This document shows, piece after piece, positions 9,914 through 19,607 of a stretch of 64,000 nt of DNA; positions within the stretch are counted from its first letter, which is position 1, and every line of letters begins with the position of its first letter. The DNA comes from CADCWK01 sp965218235 (lineage in GTDB: Bacteria > Chloroflexota > Chloroflexia > Thermomicrobiales > UBA6265). Under the pieces are notes generated by a model, which was given only the letters and a program-made list of their open reading frames with translations, was not told the origin of the DNA and searched no databases. The translations under genes were made by a program, and so were the position numbers. The stretch lies in assembly GCA_965218235.1 (NCBI GenBank), contig OZ244595.1, positions 62,001 through 126,000 of the forward strand. Reading direction: 5' to 3'.

Positions 9914-12900
9914 CTAGCCGGTGATCTCCCGCCGGCGTCGGGCGATCCAGGCCGCGGCCAACGCCATGGACAGGATCGAGGCGAGCGCGAACAGCTCGGA
10001 GGTCATCCCGGTGGCGACGCTGGCCGCCATCGTCCCGGCTCCGGTGTTGGGCTGCCCCGTGACCGGCGCGCAGTTGAAGATGAAGACCTTCGAGGCCACG
10101 TTCGGCCGGACGACGACGTCGCCATTGGTGTTGACGCTGTCGGACTCGGCGTAGCACCACCCATCGCCGGCCTCGGTGAGGGAATAGGTTCCGGGGGTCA
10201 GCCGGGCGAAGGTCAGGAGCCCGTCGACGTTCGTGGATCCGTCTGTCACCGGGGTGTACTTCTTCGTCTCGCCGCTGTAGAGGGCGATCGAGAACTGGGC
10301 GGGCGTCGACTGGATCGCGCAGTTCTGGTAGTAGTCGTAGTTGGCCGGCGGGTTGAGCGTCGGGCAGACGTACTTCTGCACGATGATCGCTCCGGTGGTG
10401 TCCGAGACGACCGGTGGGACCGAGAAGTATGCGCAGTAGACCGTCTGGCCGGCCTGGGGCGCGACGTTGGCTCCGACCCCGACGTTCTTGGTGGCCGGGG
10501 CGTTCGCGTCCGGTCCACAGAAGTTGTAGAGAATCTGCTGGCCCTTGGTCAGCTGCTGCTCGAGATAGTAGCTGCCAGCCGGGATGCCGGCGAAGACGGC
10601 CCGCCCGGTCTGCCCACCGGCGCCGGTCGTCGCCCGCTGGGTGACGGGGCCGGACAGCCGGTACGTCACGCCGTTGGTCAGGCTACTGGCCGCGGTGCAG
10701 TTGTTGGCGAAGTCCTCGTAGAGCGTCCCCTGGAAGCCAGCCGGGCAGGTGTAGCTCGTGACATCGACGGCGGCCGGGGCCGGGGCCGGCGGCGCGACGT
10801 AGTTGATCACCACGACCTGGGTGAGCTGGTTACGGCCGATCTGGACGGAAGCCGATGCGTCACCCGGAAGATCCGGCGCCACCTCGGTCAGGGTATAGGT
10901 AGCGACGGGGACCGTCGCCTGGTAGAAACCGTCCAGTCCAATCGAGAACTGGCCGAGACCACCCTCGCCGCCCTGGCGGACGAACGTGAAGGTCGCGTCG
11001 CCAGGGGTGCAGCCGGCGGTGTTGGCGAGTTGCTTCGGCCCGGGGTCGGAGCTGTCGAAGATGACTGTCCGCTCCCCGGCCGACCCGGCCGGGCAGTAGA
11101 ACTTGGCGATCTGGACGGTGCCGGCGTTGGCCGGCGGGGCCGCGCGCTGGTTGACGACGCGCACGTCGGTCGTGACACCGGGGTTGACGGTGACGCCGCC
11201 GATCCGGCTGGTCGCGACGTATCCGGACGGCACGGCGGTCTGGTCGATGGCGTAGGTTCCCGGCGCGATCTCACCAAAGGTGACCCGACCGTTGGCGTCG
11301 CTGCAGGTGGCATCACGGCCGTCATCGACGACATCGAAGCACGCTCCAGCCAGCGGCTGGCCCTGCGGGTTGACGACCGTCACCCGGATGGCGCCGTTCC
11401 GTGGCGTGTTGACGACCGTCACTCGTGTCGGGTCGCCAACGTCGATCGTGACGGCCGAGTCGTCGGCCGGCAGGTACGCGGCGGACGGGGTATTGGTCTC
11501 GCGGAGGGTGAAGTCCCCCACGGCGACGCCGGTGAAGGTGATCGTGCCGTCGTTGCGGCCGTCTTCCCCGTCGCAGACCGGACCCGCCACCGTGTTCGAT
11601 CCCGACAGCAGGGAGAAGCAGGCGCCCGGCAGGGCGGCCCCGTCCTCATCGACCTTGGAGACGATCAGGTCTCCGGCGTTGGCGGGTGGCGGCTGAATGA
11701 CGTTCGTGACGGTGATCCGCAGGGCACTGCCTGGCGCGACCCGAACCGGATCGACATTGGCAACCAGATAGCCCGTCGGAACGGTGATCTGCTCGACCGT
11801 GTAGTCGCCCGGTACCACGCCGGCGAACCGGGTCGCGCCGTCGTCACCACCGAGATCCTGGTTGTCGCAGACTTCGTAGGTATCGGGGCCGGTCAGCCGA
11901 TAACAGGCGCCGGGGAGGGCATCCCCATCCGACGTGACCGTATCGAAGGTAACGCGGCCCGGTCGGGGTGAGTTCGCGACGGTTGCCTCGGCCGTCTCAC
12001 CGGCGACGATCTGGATGGTCTGGCTCCCACCGGCCTCATAACCGAGCGGGGTGGTGACCTCCCGGAGGAGCCACGTGCCCGGCTGGATGTCGGTGAAGGA
12101 GATCGTGCCGTCGCGGTCGCCGTCGTCCGAGTCGCAGGCCCGGACCGGCTGCCGACCACTGCGCTGCAGAGTGAAGCAGGACCCAGCCAGAGCCGCGCCA
12201 TCGGCGTCGACCTTCGAGACGACCAGGGCGCCGTTCTCGGCCGGCGTCGGCACCGCCTTGACCGGGATGAGTGCGACGACCGGGGTGTTGGCGTTCACGG
12301 TGACGTCGATATCGTCGGCCAGCTCGTAGCCGTTCGGCGCCTCGGTCTGGGCGATCGTGTAGTCACCGCGAACGACTCCGTCGAACCGGATCCGGCCAAC
12401 TCGGCCATCGGGGTCGTTGCCGTCGTTGTCGCAGATTTCGACCCCGTCGAGCGTGAAGCAGGCGCCCGCCAGCGGGCGGTTCGCGGCGTCGGTGTAGTTG
12501 ATGACCAGCGAGACCTCACGGTTCGCCGGATCCTGGATCGTGATGACGAGCAGGACCTCGATCGTGTCATCGGCCACGACGGTCACGTTCTGGCTGACCG
12601 GAATCGCCGCGGCCGCGACCTGGCCGTCCGGCAGGTCGCCAGTCTGCGTGACGAGATAGTTGCCGACCGGGACGTTCTGGAAGAGGATCGCGCCGCCCGT
12701 GTCGTCACCGTCGCCGTTCTGGTTGTCGCAGACCTCAGCGATCGACGCGTCCGCCTGGGAAAGGGTCAGGCACAGATTGGTCAGGGCGTTACCGTCCTGG
12801 TCCTCGAGTCGGACCGAGATCGACCCTTCACCGACCGGTGATGGCGTGGCGCTCGCCGAAGCGGACGGGCCCACCGATGGGCTCGGGCTGATGCTTGGCG

Positions 12901-15900
12901 ACGGGCTTGCCGATGGGCTCGGGCTGATGCTTGGCGACGGGCTGATACTTGGCGATGGGCTCTCGCTTGGCGATGGGCTCTCGCTTGGCGATGGGCTCTC
13001 GCTTGGCGATGGGCTCTCGCTTGGCGATGGGCTCTCGCTTGGCGATGGGCTGGCGGATGGGCTTGGGCTCTCACTCGGCGACGGGCTGGCGTCGGCCTGG
13101 ATCTCCTGCCGCGCCTTGACCGTCTCTCCCGCTACGACCGTGACACTCGGCCCGATGTCGGCGTCAGGCCCGGTGTAGTTGTCAGGCAGGTTTCCGAACA
13201 CGATGTCATACGTGCCGGCCGGCACGTCGGGGATCGTGAACTCGCCGGGCGCGTTGTTCGTATCGGCCGTATCGCCACCCCCGCCGGTGTTGTCGCAGAT
13301 GGCGGCGCCCGCCGCACCGCCGGTCGCCTCGGCGAACTGAACGCAGATGTCAGGAATCGGGTCGCCGGTGGCCTGATCGGTGACGGAGAGCCGAACCGTG
13401 CCAGTGGTTGCCACGAGGTCGAACCGGGCCTCGCCCGCCTTGCCCTCCTGAACATCTACCGTAATTGTCTCGTCCTGACCATCGGCCAGCGCGTACCCAA
13501 CGGGGACAGTCGCGGCCGTGACAGTGTTCTCACCCGATTCGACCTGGGGGACGGTCAGATTGCCATCGGCGACCTGATCGAACTGATCGTCACAGAACGG
13601 GCCGAAATCGCCGAACTCGTTGGTGACGGTGACGCAGCCTCCCGCGATCGGCTGGTCGCCGGCGCTGAAGACGACGGAGAGGTCGCCGAAGGTCACGATT
13701 CGGTCGGTCGTGACGGTGATCGCGTTGTCGCCGCCCTCGGTGACATCCAGCGACTGCGCCTCGGCCGGCTGAACGCTCTCGGGCGTCGTGCTCTCGACGA
13801 CCTGATACGTCCCGACCGGGACGTTGTCGATCGTGATCAGACCCGGCTCGCCACCGGACTGGTCGCCGTCGGCGTCATCACAGACCGCGCCAATCGGGTC
13901 GCTGCCGTCGCGCTCGAGCTGGAAGCAGGCGCCGGAGACAGGATCACCGGCGTCATTCCGCCGCGCAATCGAAACGGAGACCTCTACGGTCGACGCGTCG
14001 ACGACGGCGATCTCCTGCGAGCCGCCGAGCAGGACCGTGACGGACTGATCGGGCGCGGCTGAGAAGGTATCCGCCACCTTGACCTGGCTCAGCGTGTATG
14101 TGCCGTCCGGGATACCGAAGATGCCAACCCGGCCATCGGCGTCGATGTCACCGTCGTCGTCGCAGACCGAGGTGACGACATCGCCGCCATCGCGGCTCAG
14201 GACATCGATCGCTTCGCCGGAGGTGGGATCAAGCAGGCTGAAACAGGCGTCCGGGACCGCGTTGCCGTTGCCGTCGCTGACGGTGACGACGAGGCGACCA
14301 TCCGGGGCCGCCGACTCGCTCGGGCTCGGCTCGACGGACGGGCTGGCTGATGACGAGGGACTGGCCGACTCGGAGGGACTCGCAGCCCCGGACGGCTCGT
14401 AGGTGAACTCGACGTCGGTGGTCTGGCCGGCTTCGACCGTGACGGTCTGCTCGGGCAGCAGGCTCTGGCCGTCAGGCGCGACGACCATGTAGACCGTCGT
14501 GCTGCCCGGAGCGAGATCACCGATGGTAACGATGCCGTTGGTCTCGCCGTCGGACTCGTCGGTGAAGGTGCCGAGGTAATCGGTGCCGTTCTGGACATCA
14601 AAGCCAGCCCCGGCGACGTCGCCACCGTTGCCGTCCCCGACCGTGATCTCGATAGTCCCGGTCGTGTCGTCCTGGCCAGCCCCGTCGGACGGAGAAGCCT
14701 CACCGGATGGAATGGGGGACTCAGACGCACTCGCGTCAGATGCGCTGGCGTTCGCGGCGTCCGTCCCCTCGTAGGAGAAGGTGATGGTCTGATCGGTGCC
14801 GCCGACGACATCGAACGTCTGGTCGGGCAGGGCGTCGTAGCCGCCCGGCGCGGTGTCCATCGTCAGGGTGAACGTGCCGCTCGCGACCTCAGTGATCTCA
14901 AGCTCGCCGTTGAGATCGTCATCGATGAACGGACCATAGGTTTGACCGCCGATCAACAGGGAGTAGGACGCGCCGCCGAGCGGATCGCCATCCGGCCCCA
15001 CCGTCTCGACGGTCAGCGTCGAGCGACCATCAGTCTCGCCACCGGGGCTGGAGTCCGCGGACGGCGAAGCCTTTTCGAACGGTGACGCGTCCACCGAGGG
15101 TGTCTCGCCTACCGATGGGCTCGCCGCTTCGGATGCCGCGTCGCCGTAGCTGAACTTCACCTCGGCCGTCTGCCCGGCTTCGACCGTGACGGTCTGCTCG
15201 GGAAGGAGCGGCTGCCCACCCGGAGCGGCGACCATGAAGACGGTATTGCTGCCGGGGAAGACGCCTTCGACCGTCACGACGCCGTCGACATCACCATCGG
15301 ATTCGTCGGTGAAGGTGCCGTAGTAGCCGGAATCGTTCTGAACGTCGAAGCCGGCCCCAGCGAGCGAATCGCCGTTGGCGTCAATCGCCGTGATCTCGAG
15401 GATACCGCCCGAGGAGCTGGGCTCGGTGCCGCGTGGGTCGCGGCTTCCGGAGGCGTTGTCGCTCTTGCTGGGAGAGGCGTCGGCCGAGGAATCCCCGGAT
15501 GGCGACTGGCTGCTCGCATCGGACGGCTGATCGATACCGCCCGTGCCCGGCAGGTCCACCTGAATCGTGTTCAGGCCAGGTCCGATGTCGACCGTTTCGT
15601 CGTCGGCCGGCTCCTGGCCGCTCGGGGTGAAGGTCTCGACGAGGTCATAGGTCCCGGACGGGGCGCCGTTCGGGAAGTTGATCGTGATCTGGCCGTCACC
15701 GCTGCCGTCGTCGCTGTCGCAGGCCTGACCGAGCTGGGTGTTGCCGTCGAAGACACCGTAGCAGCCGCCAGACGAGGACGCGCCGTCAGCGGTCAGGACG
15801 GTAACGGTCAGTTGGCCGGGCTGGACATTGGTAGCGCTGACCGAGCCGTCGCGGGCGTCGAGTTCGATCTGGATTCGGCCCGCGTCGAGCGTGACCGTCC

Positions 15901-16528
15901 CGGTCTGCTCGGTCGGGACGCCGTCCGCCTGGACGGTGAAGGGATAGTCGCCGCCGGGGCCATCGATGAACGCTTGCCAGGTGTTGGCGCCGGTTGGGGA
16001 CAGCCCGATCTCACCGTAGCCGTCGACCAGCAGCGAGAGGTTCGCGACGAAGTCATCGGCCGTGATCTCGTTTATGGACGGGTCGAAGCTGAAGGCGAGC
16101 CCGGTCGCGTCGCTGGCAGCATTGACGGTCAGGTCGCTGCCGTTCGGGTCGGCGCCATCGCCGAGAGAGAACGTCCCGTCATTGCTCTGGACCTCCACCC
16201 GGAAGGTGTACGAGCCCGCCAAGACCGGCACGGTGCCGCGCCAGATCCCGTCATCGCCCTGATCGAGCGTGACGACCTGGCCGAAACTGCCGGTGACCGC
16301 GACGGCAAACGGCGCCGCCAGAACGGGAGCGCCGGTCCGGGGCGACTGGGACAGCCGGGGCGCTTCGATCGAGGCACCAGCCGGACTGACGTTCGCGAAC
16401 AGTGGGACGAGCGTCCCGAGCATGAGGGCGAGCGCGGCGAAGAGATGGACGACAGGGGTCGCGCGCCGGCTCAGGGGAGTCAGGCGGGTTCGTGGACGTT
16501 CACGAAGTGGAAGCACAGCAGCGCGCAT
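9914..16528 (-). CDS. giant secreted repeat protein with about 17 SpaA/Cna-B-like (prealbumin-fold) domains and cell-wall-anchor-like tail
   Basis: A 2,204-residue surface protein. The ATG at 16528 has GGAGG six bases upstream, and a signal peptide follows (LFAALALMLGTLVPLFANVS, cleavage near SPAGAS). An N-terminal all-beta region resembles an X25/pullulanase-type module. About 17 repeats of 85-120 residues follow, each with the strand pattern L-x-V-x-x-x-D-x-x-G-x-x-L-x-G-A-C-F and the block V-P-x-G-x-Y-x-L-x-E. Eleven repeats carry a C...C-D pair followed by an Asp-rich D-x-D-x-D-G-like loop. A Ser/Pro linker splits the array in the middle. The C-terminus has QPNTGAG, a hydrophobic segment and ARRRRE, the plan of a sortase signal. 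Role inferred: adhesin, fibre or cell-envelope protein. Neighbour: a secreted subtilase. Confidence 0.88.
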   Translation of the reverse strand: MRAAVLPLRERPRTRLTPLSRRATPVVHLFAALALMLGTLVPLFANVSPAGASIEAPRLSQSPRTGAPVLAAPFAVAVTGSFGQVVTLDQGDDGIWRGTVPVLAGSYTFRVEVQSNDGTFSLGDGADPNGSDLTVNAASDATGLAFSFDPSINEITADDFVANLSLLVDGYGEIGLSPTGANTWQAFIDGPGGDYPFTVQADGVPTEQTGTVTLDAGRIQIELDARDGSVSATNVQPGQLTVTVLTADGASSSGGCYGVFDGNTQLGQACDSDDGSGDGQITINFPNGAPSGTYDLVETFTPSGQEPADDETVDIGPGLNTIQVDLPGTGGIDQPSDASSQSPSGDSSADASPSKSDNASGSRDPRGTEPSSSGGILEITAIDANGDSLAGAGFDVQNDSGYYGTFTDESDGDVDGVVTVEGVFPGSNTVFMVAAPGGQPLLPEQTVTVEAGQTAEVKFSYGDAASEAASPSVGETPSVDASPFEKASPSADSSPGGETDGRSTLTVETVGPDGDPLGGASYSLLIGGQTYGPFIDDDLNGELEITEVASGTFTLTMDTAPGGYDALPDQTFDVVGGTDQTITFSYEGTDAANASASDASASESPIPSGEASPSDGAGQDDTTGTIEITVGDGNGGDVAGAGFDVQNGTDYLGTFTDESDGETNGIVTIGDLAPGSTTVYMVVAPDGQSLLPEQTVTVEAGQTTDVEFTYEPSGAASPSESASPSSSASPSVEPSPSESAAPDGRLVVTVSDGNGNAVPDACFSLLDPTSGEAIDVLSRDGGDVVTSVCDDDGDIDADGRVGIFGIPDGTYTLSQVKVADTFSAAPDQSVTVLLGGSQEIAVVDASTVEVSVSIARRNDAGDPVSGACFQLERDGSDPIGAVCDDADGDQSGGEPGLITIDNVPVGTYQVVESTTPESVQPAEAQSLDVTEGGDNAITVTTDRIVTFGDLSVVFSAGDQPIAGGCVTVTNEFGDFGPFCDDQFDQVADGNLTVPQVESGENTVTAATVPVGYALADGQDETITVDVQEGKAGEARFDLVATTGTVRLSVTDQATGDPIPDICVQFAEATGGAAGAAICDNTGGGGDTADTNNAPGEFTIPDVPAGTYDIVFGNLPDNYTGPDADIGPSVTVVAGETVKARQEIQADASPSPSESPSPSASPSPSESPSPSESPSPSESPSPSESPSPSESPSPSISPSPSISPSPSASPSPSISPSPSVGPSASASATPSPVGEGSISVRLEDQDGNALTNLCLTLSQADASIAEVCDNQNGDGDDTGGAILFQNVPVGNYLVTQTGDLPDGQVAAAAIPVSQNVTVVADDTIEVLLVITIQDPANREVSLVINYTDAANRPLAGACFTLDGVEICDNDGNDPDGRVGRIRFDGVVRGDYTIAQTEAPNGYELADDIDVTVNANTPVVALIPVKAVPTPAENGALVVSKVDADGAALAGSCFTLQRSGRQPVRACDSDDGDRDGTISFTDIQPGTWLLREVTTPLGYEAGGSQTIQIVAGETAEATVANSPRPGRVTFDTVTSDGDALPGACYRLTGPDTYEVCDNQDLGGDDGATRFAGVVPGDYTVEQITVPTGYLVANVDPVRVAPGSALRITVTNVIQPPPANAGDLIVSKVDEDGAALPGACFSLLSGSNTVAGPVCDGEDGRNDGTITFTGVAVGDFTLRETNTPSAAYLPADDSAVTIDVGDPTRVTVVNTPRNGAIRVTVVNPQGQPLAGACFDVVDDGRDATCSDANGRVTFGEIAPGTYAIDQTAVPSGYVATSRIGGVTVNPGVTTDVRVVNQRAAPPANAGTVQIAKFYCPAGSAGERTVIFDSSDPGPKQLANTAGCTPGDATFTFVRQGGEGGLGQFSIGLDGFYQATVPVATYTLTEVAPDLPGDASASVQIGRNQLTQVVVINYVAPPAPAPAAVDVTSYTCPAGFQGTLYEDFANNCTAASSLTNGVTYRLSGPVTQRATTGAGGQTGRAVFAGIPAGSYYLEQQLTKGQQILYNFCGPDANAPATKNVGVGANVAPQAGQTVYCAYFSVPPVVSDTTGAIIVQKYVCPTLNPPANYDYYQNCAIQSTPAQFSIALYSGETKKYTPVTDGSTNVDGLLTFARLTPGTYSLTEAGDGWCYAESDSVNTNGDVVVRPNVASKVFIFNCAPVTGQPNTGAGTMAASVATGMTSELFALASILSMALAAAWIARRRREITG
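12880..13075 (-). repeat. 18-bp tandem repeat encoding the SPSPSE linker
   Basis: About six near-identical 18-base units (TCTCGCTTGGCGATGGGC) run between about 12955 and 13062, flanked by degenerate units. They encode (SPSPSE)n and its SPSPSA/SPSPSI variants in the central linker of the giant protein. High identity points to recent slippage expansion. Confidence 0.8.
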
Positions 16529-16824
16529 CGATAACCTCCGGGCGATCAGGACAGCAACGCGACCGATGACCACGGGCGGGACAGATGGCGATGACCCGGA
16601 TCGATTCGGTTCCTTCTCTCACAACGTCCGTCACCGGCATTCCGTTTCGATCCGGTCCGAAGCCTCCCTCCGGTCGGCAGCGACCGGGGAAGAGCATCAG
16701 CCTACCAGACGGGATCGGCGACGGGATGACCGAAACGCGTGCAGAAGAAGGTTGCGTCACGGGGTCCTGATTACCCCAAACAGGTTCCGGCGGCGAACGC
16801 CGAGAGTGACTCCCAGACGACCCG

Positions 16825-17202
16825 CTAGTGCTCGAAGAGACAGAAAACATGGCCGTCCGGATCGAGATGAACCCTGCAGTCAGCGTCCGGCTGGTGATCG
16901 GCGAGGGTCGCTCCACACGCCTTCGCGTGAACGCAGGCGGCCTCGAGGTCGTCCACAATGAAATCCAGGTGCTGCATCATCTGCTGCGTTCCGGGGGCCG
17001 CCGGCCACGTCGGCCGCTCATAGATGCTCTCGATCTGGAAGGAAAGCGTCGTCCCACCGTTGGGGTGTTCCAGCCGGGCCCAGTCCGCCTCGGCTTCCGC
17101 GAGCGGCCAGCCAAGCAGCCGGGAGTAGAACCGGGCCAGAGCTGGCGGATCCGGACAATTGAGGACCGCCGCGCGAAACCTGATAGCCGGTGACGTTGTC
17201 AT
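16825..17202 (-). CDS. VOC (glyoxalase/bleomycin-resistance-like) family protein
   Basis: A 125-residue protein with the vicinal-oxygen-chelate fold: a first beta-alpha-beta unit (RAAVLNCPDPPALARFYSRL) and a second ending CRVHLDPDGHVFCLFE. MQHLDFIVDDLEAA marks the second half, with His as likely metal ligand and Glu in the final FCLFEH strand. Such short single-chain VOC proteins bind metals or small molecules; the substrate is unknown. It is monocistronic between the giant surface gene and the DUF4352-like gene. Confidence 0.85.
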   Translation of the reverse strand: MTTSPAIRFRAAVLNCPDPPALARFYSRLLGWPLAEAEADWARLEHPNGGTTLSFQIESIYERPTWPAAPGTQQMMQHLDFIVDDLEAACVHAKACGATLADHQPDADCRVHLDPDGHVFCLFEH

Positions 17203-17365
17203 GACGACCCCCGTTTTCCTGCGAGCGCGATACCGATCTGGATCGTACGCGGCAATCAGGTCGTCTTCAGACCCAATGTGGGGACTTCACCGTCCACCTT
17301 CCATCGGGCCGATCCGGCGCGCCGCGGCCGTGGACCCGAAAGGGATGACCACCGGAAACCACCCG

Positions 17366-18430
17366 TCAATAGATGAGCAGGAAGCGCACATCGGCATCGG
17401 TGCGGTGGGCCTGGAAGCGCATGGCATCGGTGTCCCAGGCGACCTGGATCTCGAAGACCACCCAGCCCTCGCGAGTCTGTCCCGGCGCGTACCAGCCCTC
17501 GGCCCCCGGCTCCGGCGCCGTCAGGAACAGGCCGTTGGGCAGCGGGCCGCCATCCTGCTGCGCCAGCGTCAACGCCCCAGCGGACAGATACGCTCCCGTC
17601 GCGGAATCGCCCGTGTACGTCATTGAGAGGCGGACCGCCACCCAGCCGGCGGCCCCGTCGCCGTCGGCATCGCCGAGGTCGCCGGCCTGGACCCGGCCAA
17701 GCGCCGTCGTCCGGTAGTCGCTGTCCGGGTAGAGATCGTAGACCGGATCGCCGACGACGACCTCGGCCACCGTGACCAGCCAGTCGCTCGTCGCGACCGG
17801 ATCGCCGATCGCCGCCGGGGCGGCGACATCGGTTCCAGCGTCCGTTGGTTCGGGTTGAGCCGCAGGCGGGGCGATGGCAGCTCCATCGGACAATGCGAAG
17901 GCCGCATCGGCCCAGTTGCCGGACAGCGTCAGGCTGTCGTAGAGCAGGACGAGCGCCGAGCCGTCGTCGGGACCAGCCAGCGCCACCGTCCCGGTCAGCG
18001 ACGTACCGGGCTCGACGGACCCGGAGAGTTGCGGGTCGGGGGCGACGAGGCCGCTCATCCGGCCGACCCAGCCGGTGCCTGCCAGAGCGAAGTCACCGGG
18101 GTCGAGCGCGTAGGCCTGGTCGCTGGTGTTGGTCGCGGTGACCTCGACGAGGACGAACTGCTCGCCATCGGCCGGCACCCGGTTGGCGACGGACGCGGCA
18201 GCGATGGCGCTGGCCGCCTCGTCGCTGGTCTGAACCGTTCCGACCTGCATCAGCCACGGCCCGGCGGTCCCGGCCTGGCCGAAGGGAACGACCGGTGGCG
18301 CGGCCTGCCGAGCGCCGAGTGGAACGGCGGGCAAGGCCGAGCCGATGACGAGGGCCGCCACCACGGCGACGGCGTAAAGCCGGCGCCTGGGAAACCGATG
18401 CGGAGCGGGATCGCCGCGGCGAGTCACCAT
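17366..18430 (-). CDS. secreted protein with two DUF4352-like (immunoglobulin-fold) domains
   Basis: A 354-residue exported protein of unknown function. An N-terminal hydrophobic segment (LYAVAVVAALVIGSALPAVP, residues 18-37) follows an Arg-rich start and acts as signal peptide or anchor. Two successive domains of about 120-140 residues (from about 50 and 205) show the DUF4352 pattern: a W-L-x-x-V strand, F-V-L-V-E-V-T-x-T-N or V-A-V-R-L-S-M-T-Y-T-G, and a late G-x-x-x-G-W-V-V-F-E strand. Its ATG lies two bases after the stop of the DAHP synthase gene, so it is probably translated from the same message, an odd partner for a metabolic enzyme. Confidence 0.75.
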   Translation of the reverse strand: MVTRRGDPAPHRFPRRRLYAVAVVAALVIGSALPAVPLGARQAAPPVVPFGQAGTAGPWLMQVGTVQTSDEAASAIAAASVANRVPADGEQFVLVEVTATNTSDQAYALDPGDFALAGTGWVGRMSGLVAPDPQLSGSVEPGTSLTGTVALAGPDDGSALVLLYDSLTLSGNWADAAFALSDGAAIAPPAAQPEPTDAGTDVAAPAAIGDPVATSDWLVTVAEVVVGDPVYDLYPDSDYRTTALGRVQAGDLGDADGDGAAGWVAVRLSMTYTGDSATGAYLSAGALTLAQQDGGPLPNGLFLTAPEPGAEGWYAPGQTREGWVVFEIQVAWDTDAMRFQAHRTDADVRFLLIY

Positions 18431-18432
18431 GT

Positions 18433-19491
18433 CTAGGCGATCGCGGCGCGGGATTCGACACCGGCCGCATCCGGGGCGAGATCCCGGCCGACCGCCTGGG
18501 CGACAGCGCGCATCCGCGGGACGAGGTCGGCGAACTGGTCGAACGTCAGCTGCTGGGCCGCATCGCTCATGGCGTGGTCCGGGCTCGGGTGGACCTCGAT
18601 GATAAGGCCGTCCGCCCCGGAGGCGACACCGGCCAGCGACATCGAAGGGACGTAGGCCCGCTTGCCGGCGGCGTGGCTCGGGTCGACGACGACCGGCAGG
18701 TGGCTGAGCTGTTTGGCGACGGCGACCGCGCCGATGTCGAGGGTGAAGCGGGTAGCGGTTTCGAACGAGCGCATCCCGCGCTCGCAGAGGATGACGTTCG
18801 GGTTGCCCTGCGCCATGACGTACTCGGCGGCGAGTAGCCACTCCTCGATGCTGACACTGGCGCCGCGCTTGATCATGACCGGCTTGCTCGTCTTGCCGAC
18901 CTCCTCCAGCAGGAGGTAGTTCTGGCAGTTGCGGGCGCCGATCTGGTAGATGTCGGCGTAGCGCCCGATCAGCTCGACGTCGGCCGGGGTCATCACCTCG
19001 GTGATGACCGGCATCCCGGTCTCCTGGCCGGCCTTCGCCAGGATGTCGAGGCCACGCTCGCCGAGACCGCGGAACTCGTAAGGCGATGTCCGCGGCTTGT
19101 AGGCGCCGCCCCGCAGGATCCGGGCGCCGGACTCTCGGACCGCCCGCGCCGTCGAGAGCGTCTGCTCCTCGCTCTCGACCGAGCACGGGCCGGCCATCAG
19201 CGTGATCTCGTCGCCGCCGACGAGGACGCCACCGATGTCGATGACGGTCCGCTGCGGGTGGAAGTCCCAGCCGGTCAGCTTGAACCGCTTCGTGATCCGG
19301 ACGACCCGCTCGACACCGGGCAGCGACTCCAGCGTCCCGGCCAGCTCGGACGGGAGCGGCGAGCCGACGACGCCGATGATCGTGACCTCCTCGCCCTCGG
19401 AGAGGTGCGCGCCAAGGCCGATGCTCTTGACCCGCTCGACGACCGTATTCACGTCCTCACGGCTGCTGCCGCGCGTCATCACGATGATCAT
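18433..19491 (-). CDS. aroF: 3-deoxy-7-phosphoheptulonate (DAHP) synthase, AroA-beta type
   Basis: A 352-residue enzyme condensing phosphoenolpyruvate and erythrose-4-phosphate, the first step of the shikimate pathway. Residues 1-70 are a ferredoxin-like regulatory domain typical of the Thermotoga type (MIIVMTRGSSREDVNTVVER). The TIM barrel follows, with the GPCSVES motif, GGAYKPRTSPY, the KRG motif in VMIKRGAS and VVDPSHAAGKR. The ATG at 19491 is preferred because MIIVM begins the known domain and AGGAG lies seven bases upstream. The chorismate mutase gene precedes it by 116 bases, so both are probably co-regulated. Confidence 0.96.
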   Translation of the reverse strand: MIIVMTRGSSREDVNTVVERVKSIGLGAHLSEGEEVTIIGVVGSPLPSELAGTLESLPGVERVVRITKRFKLTGWDFHPQRTVIDIGGVLVGGDEITLMAGPCSVESEEQTLSTARAVRESGARILRGGAYKPRTSPYEFRGLGERGLDILAKAGQETGMPVITEVMTPADVELIGRYADIYQIGARNCQNYLLLEEVGKTSKPVMIKRGASVSIEEWLLAAEYVMAQGNPNVILCERGMRSFETATRFTLDIGAVAVAKQLSHLPVVVDPSHAAGKRAYVPSMSLAGVASGADGLIIEVHPSPDHAMSDAAQQLTFDQFADLVPRMRAVAQAVGRDLAPDAAGVESRAAIA

Positions 19492-19607
19492 GCTGGGTCT
19501 CCTGCGCGGTGCGACGCGACTGCTGCCCGCCTGGCGGGACATGGTGAGAGGGCAAATCGGGAAACGCCATCGCTCTGCGTCAGCGGCCAGGAGCCACGCG
19601 CCGGGAG

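Noticed and set aside
12880..13075. Repeat array mistaken for CRISPR
   Set aside because: Units are adjacent without unique spacers and remain in frame within a coding region; no cas genes are present.
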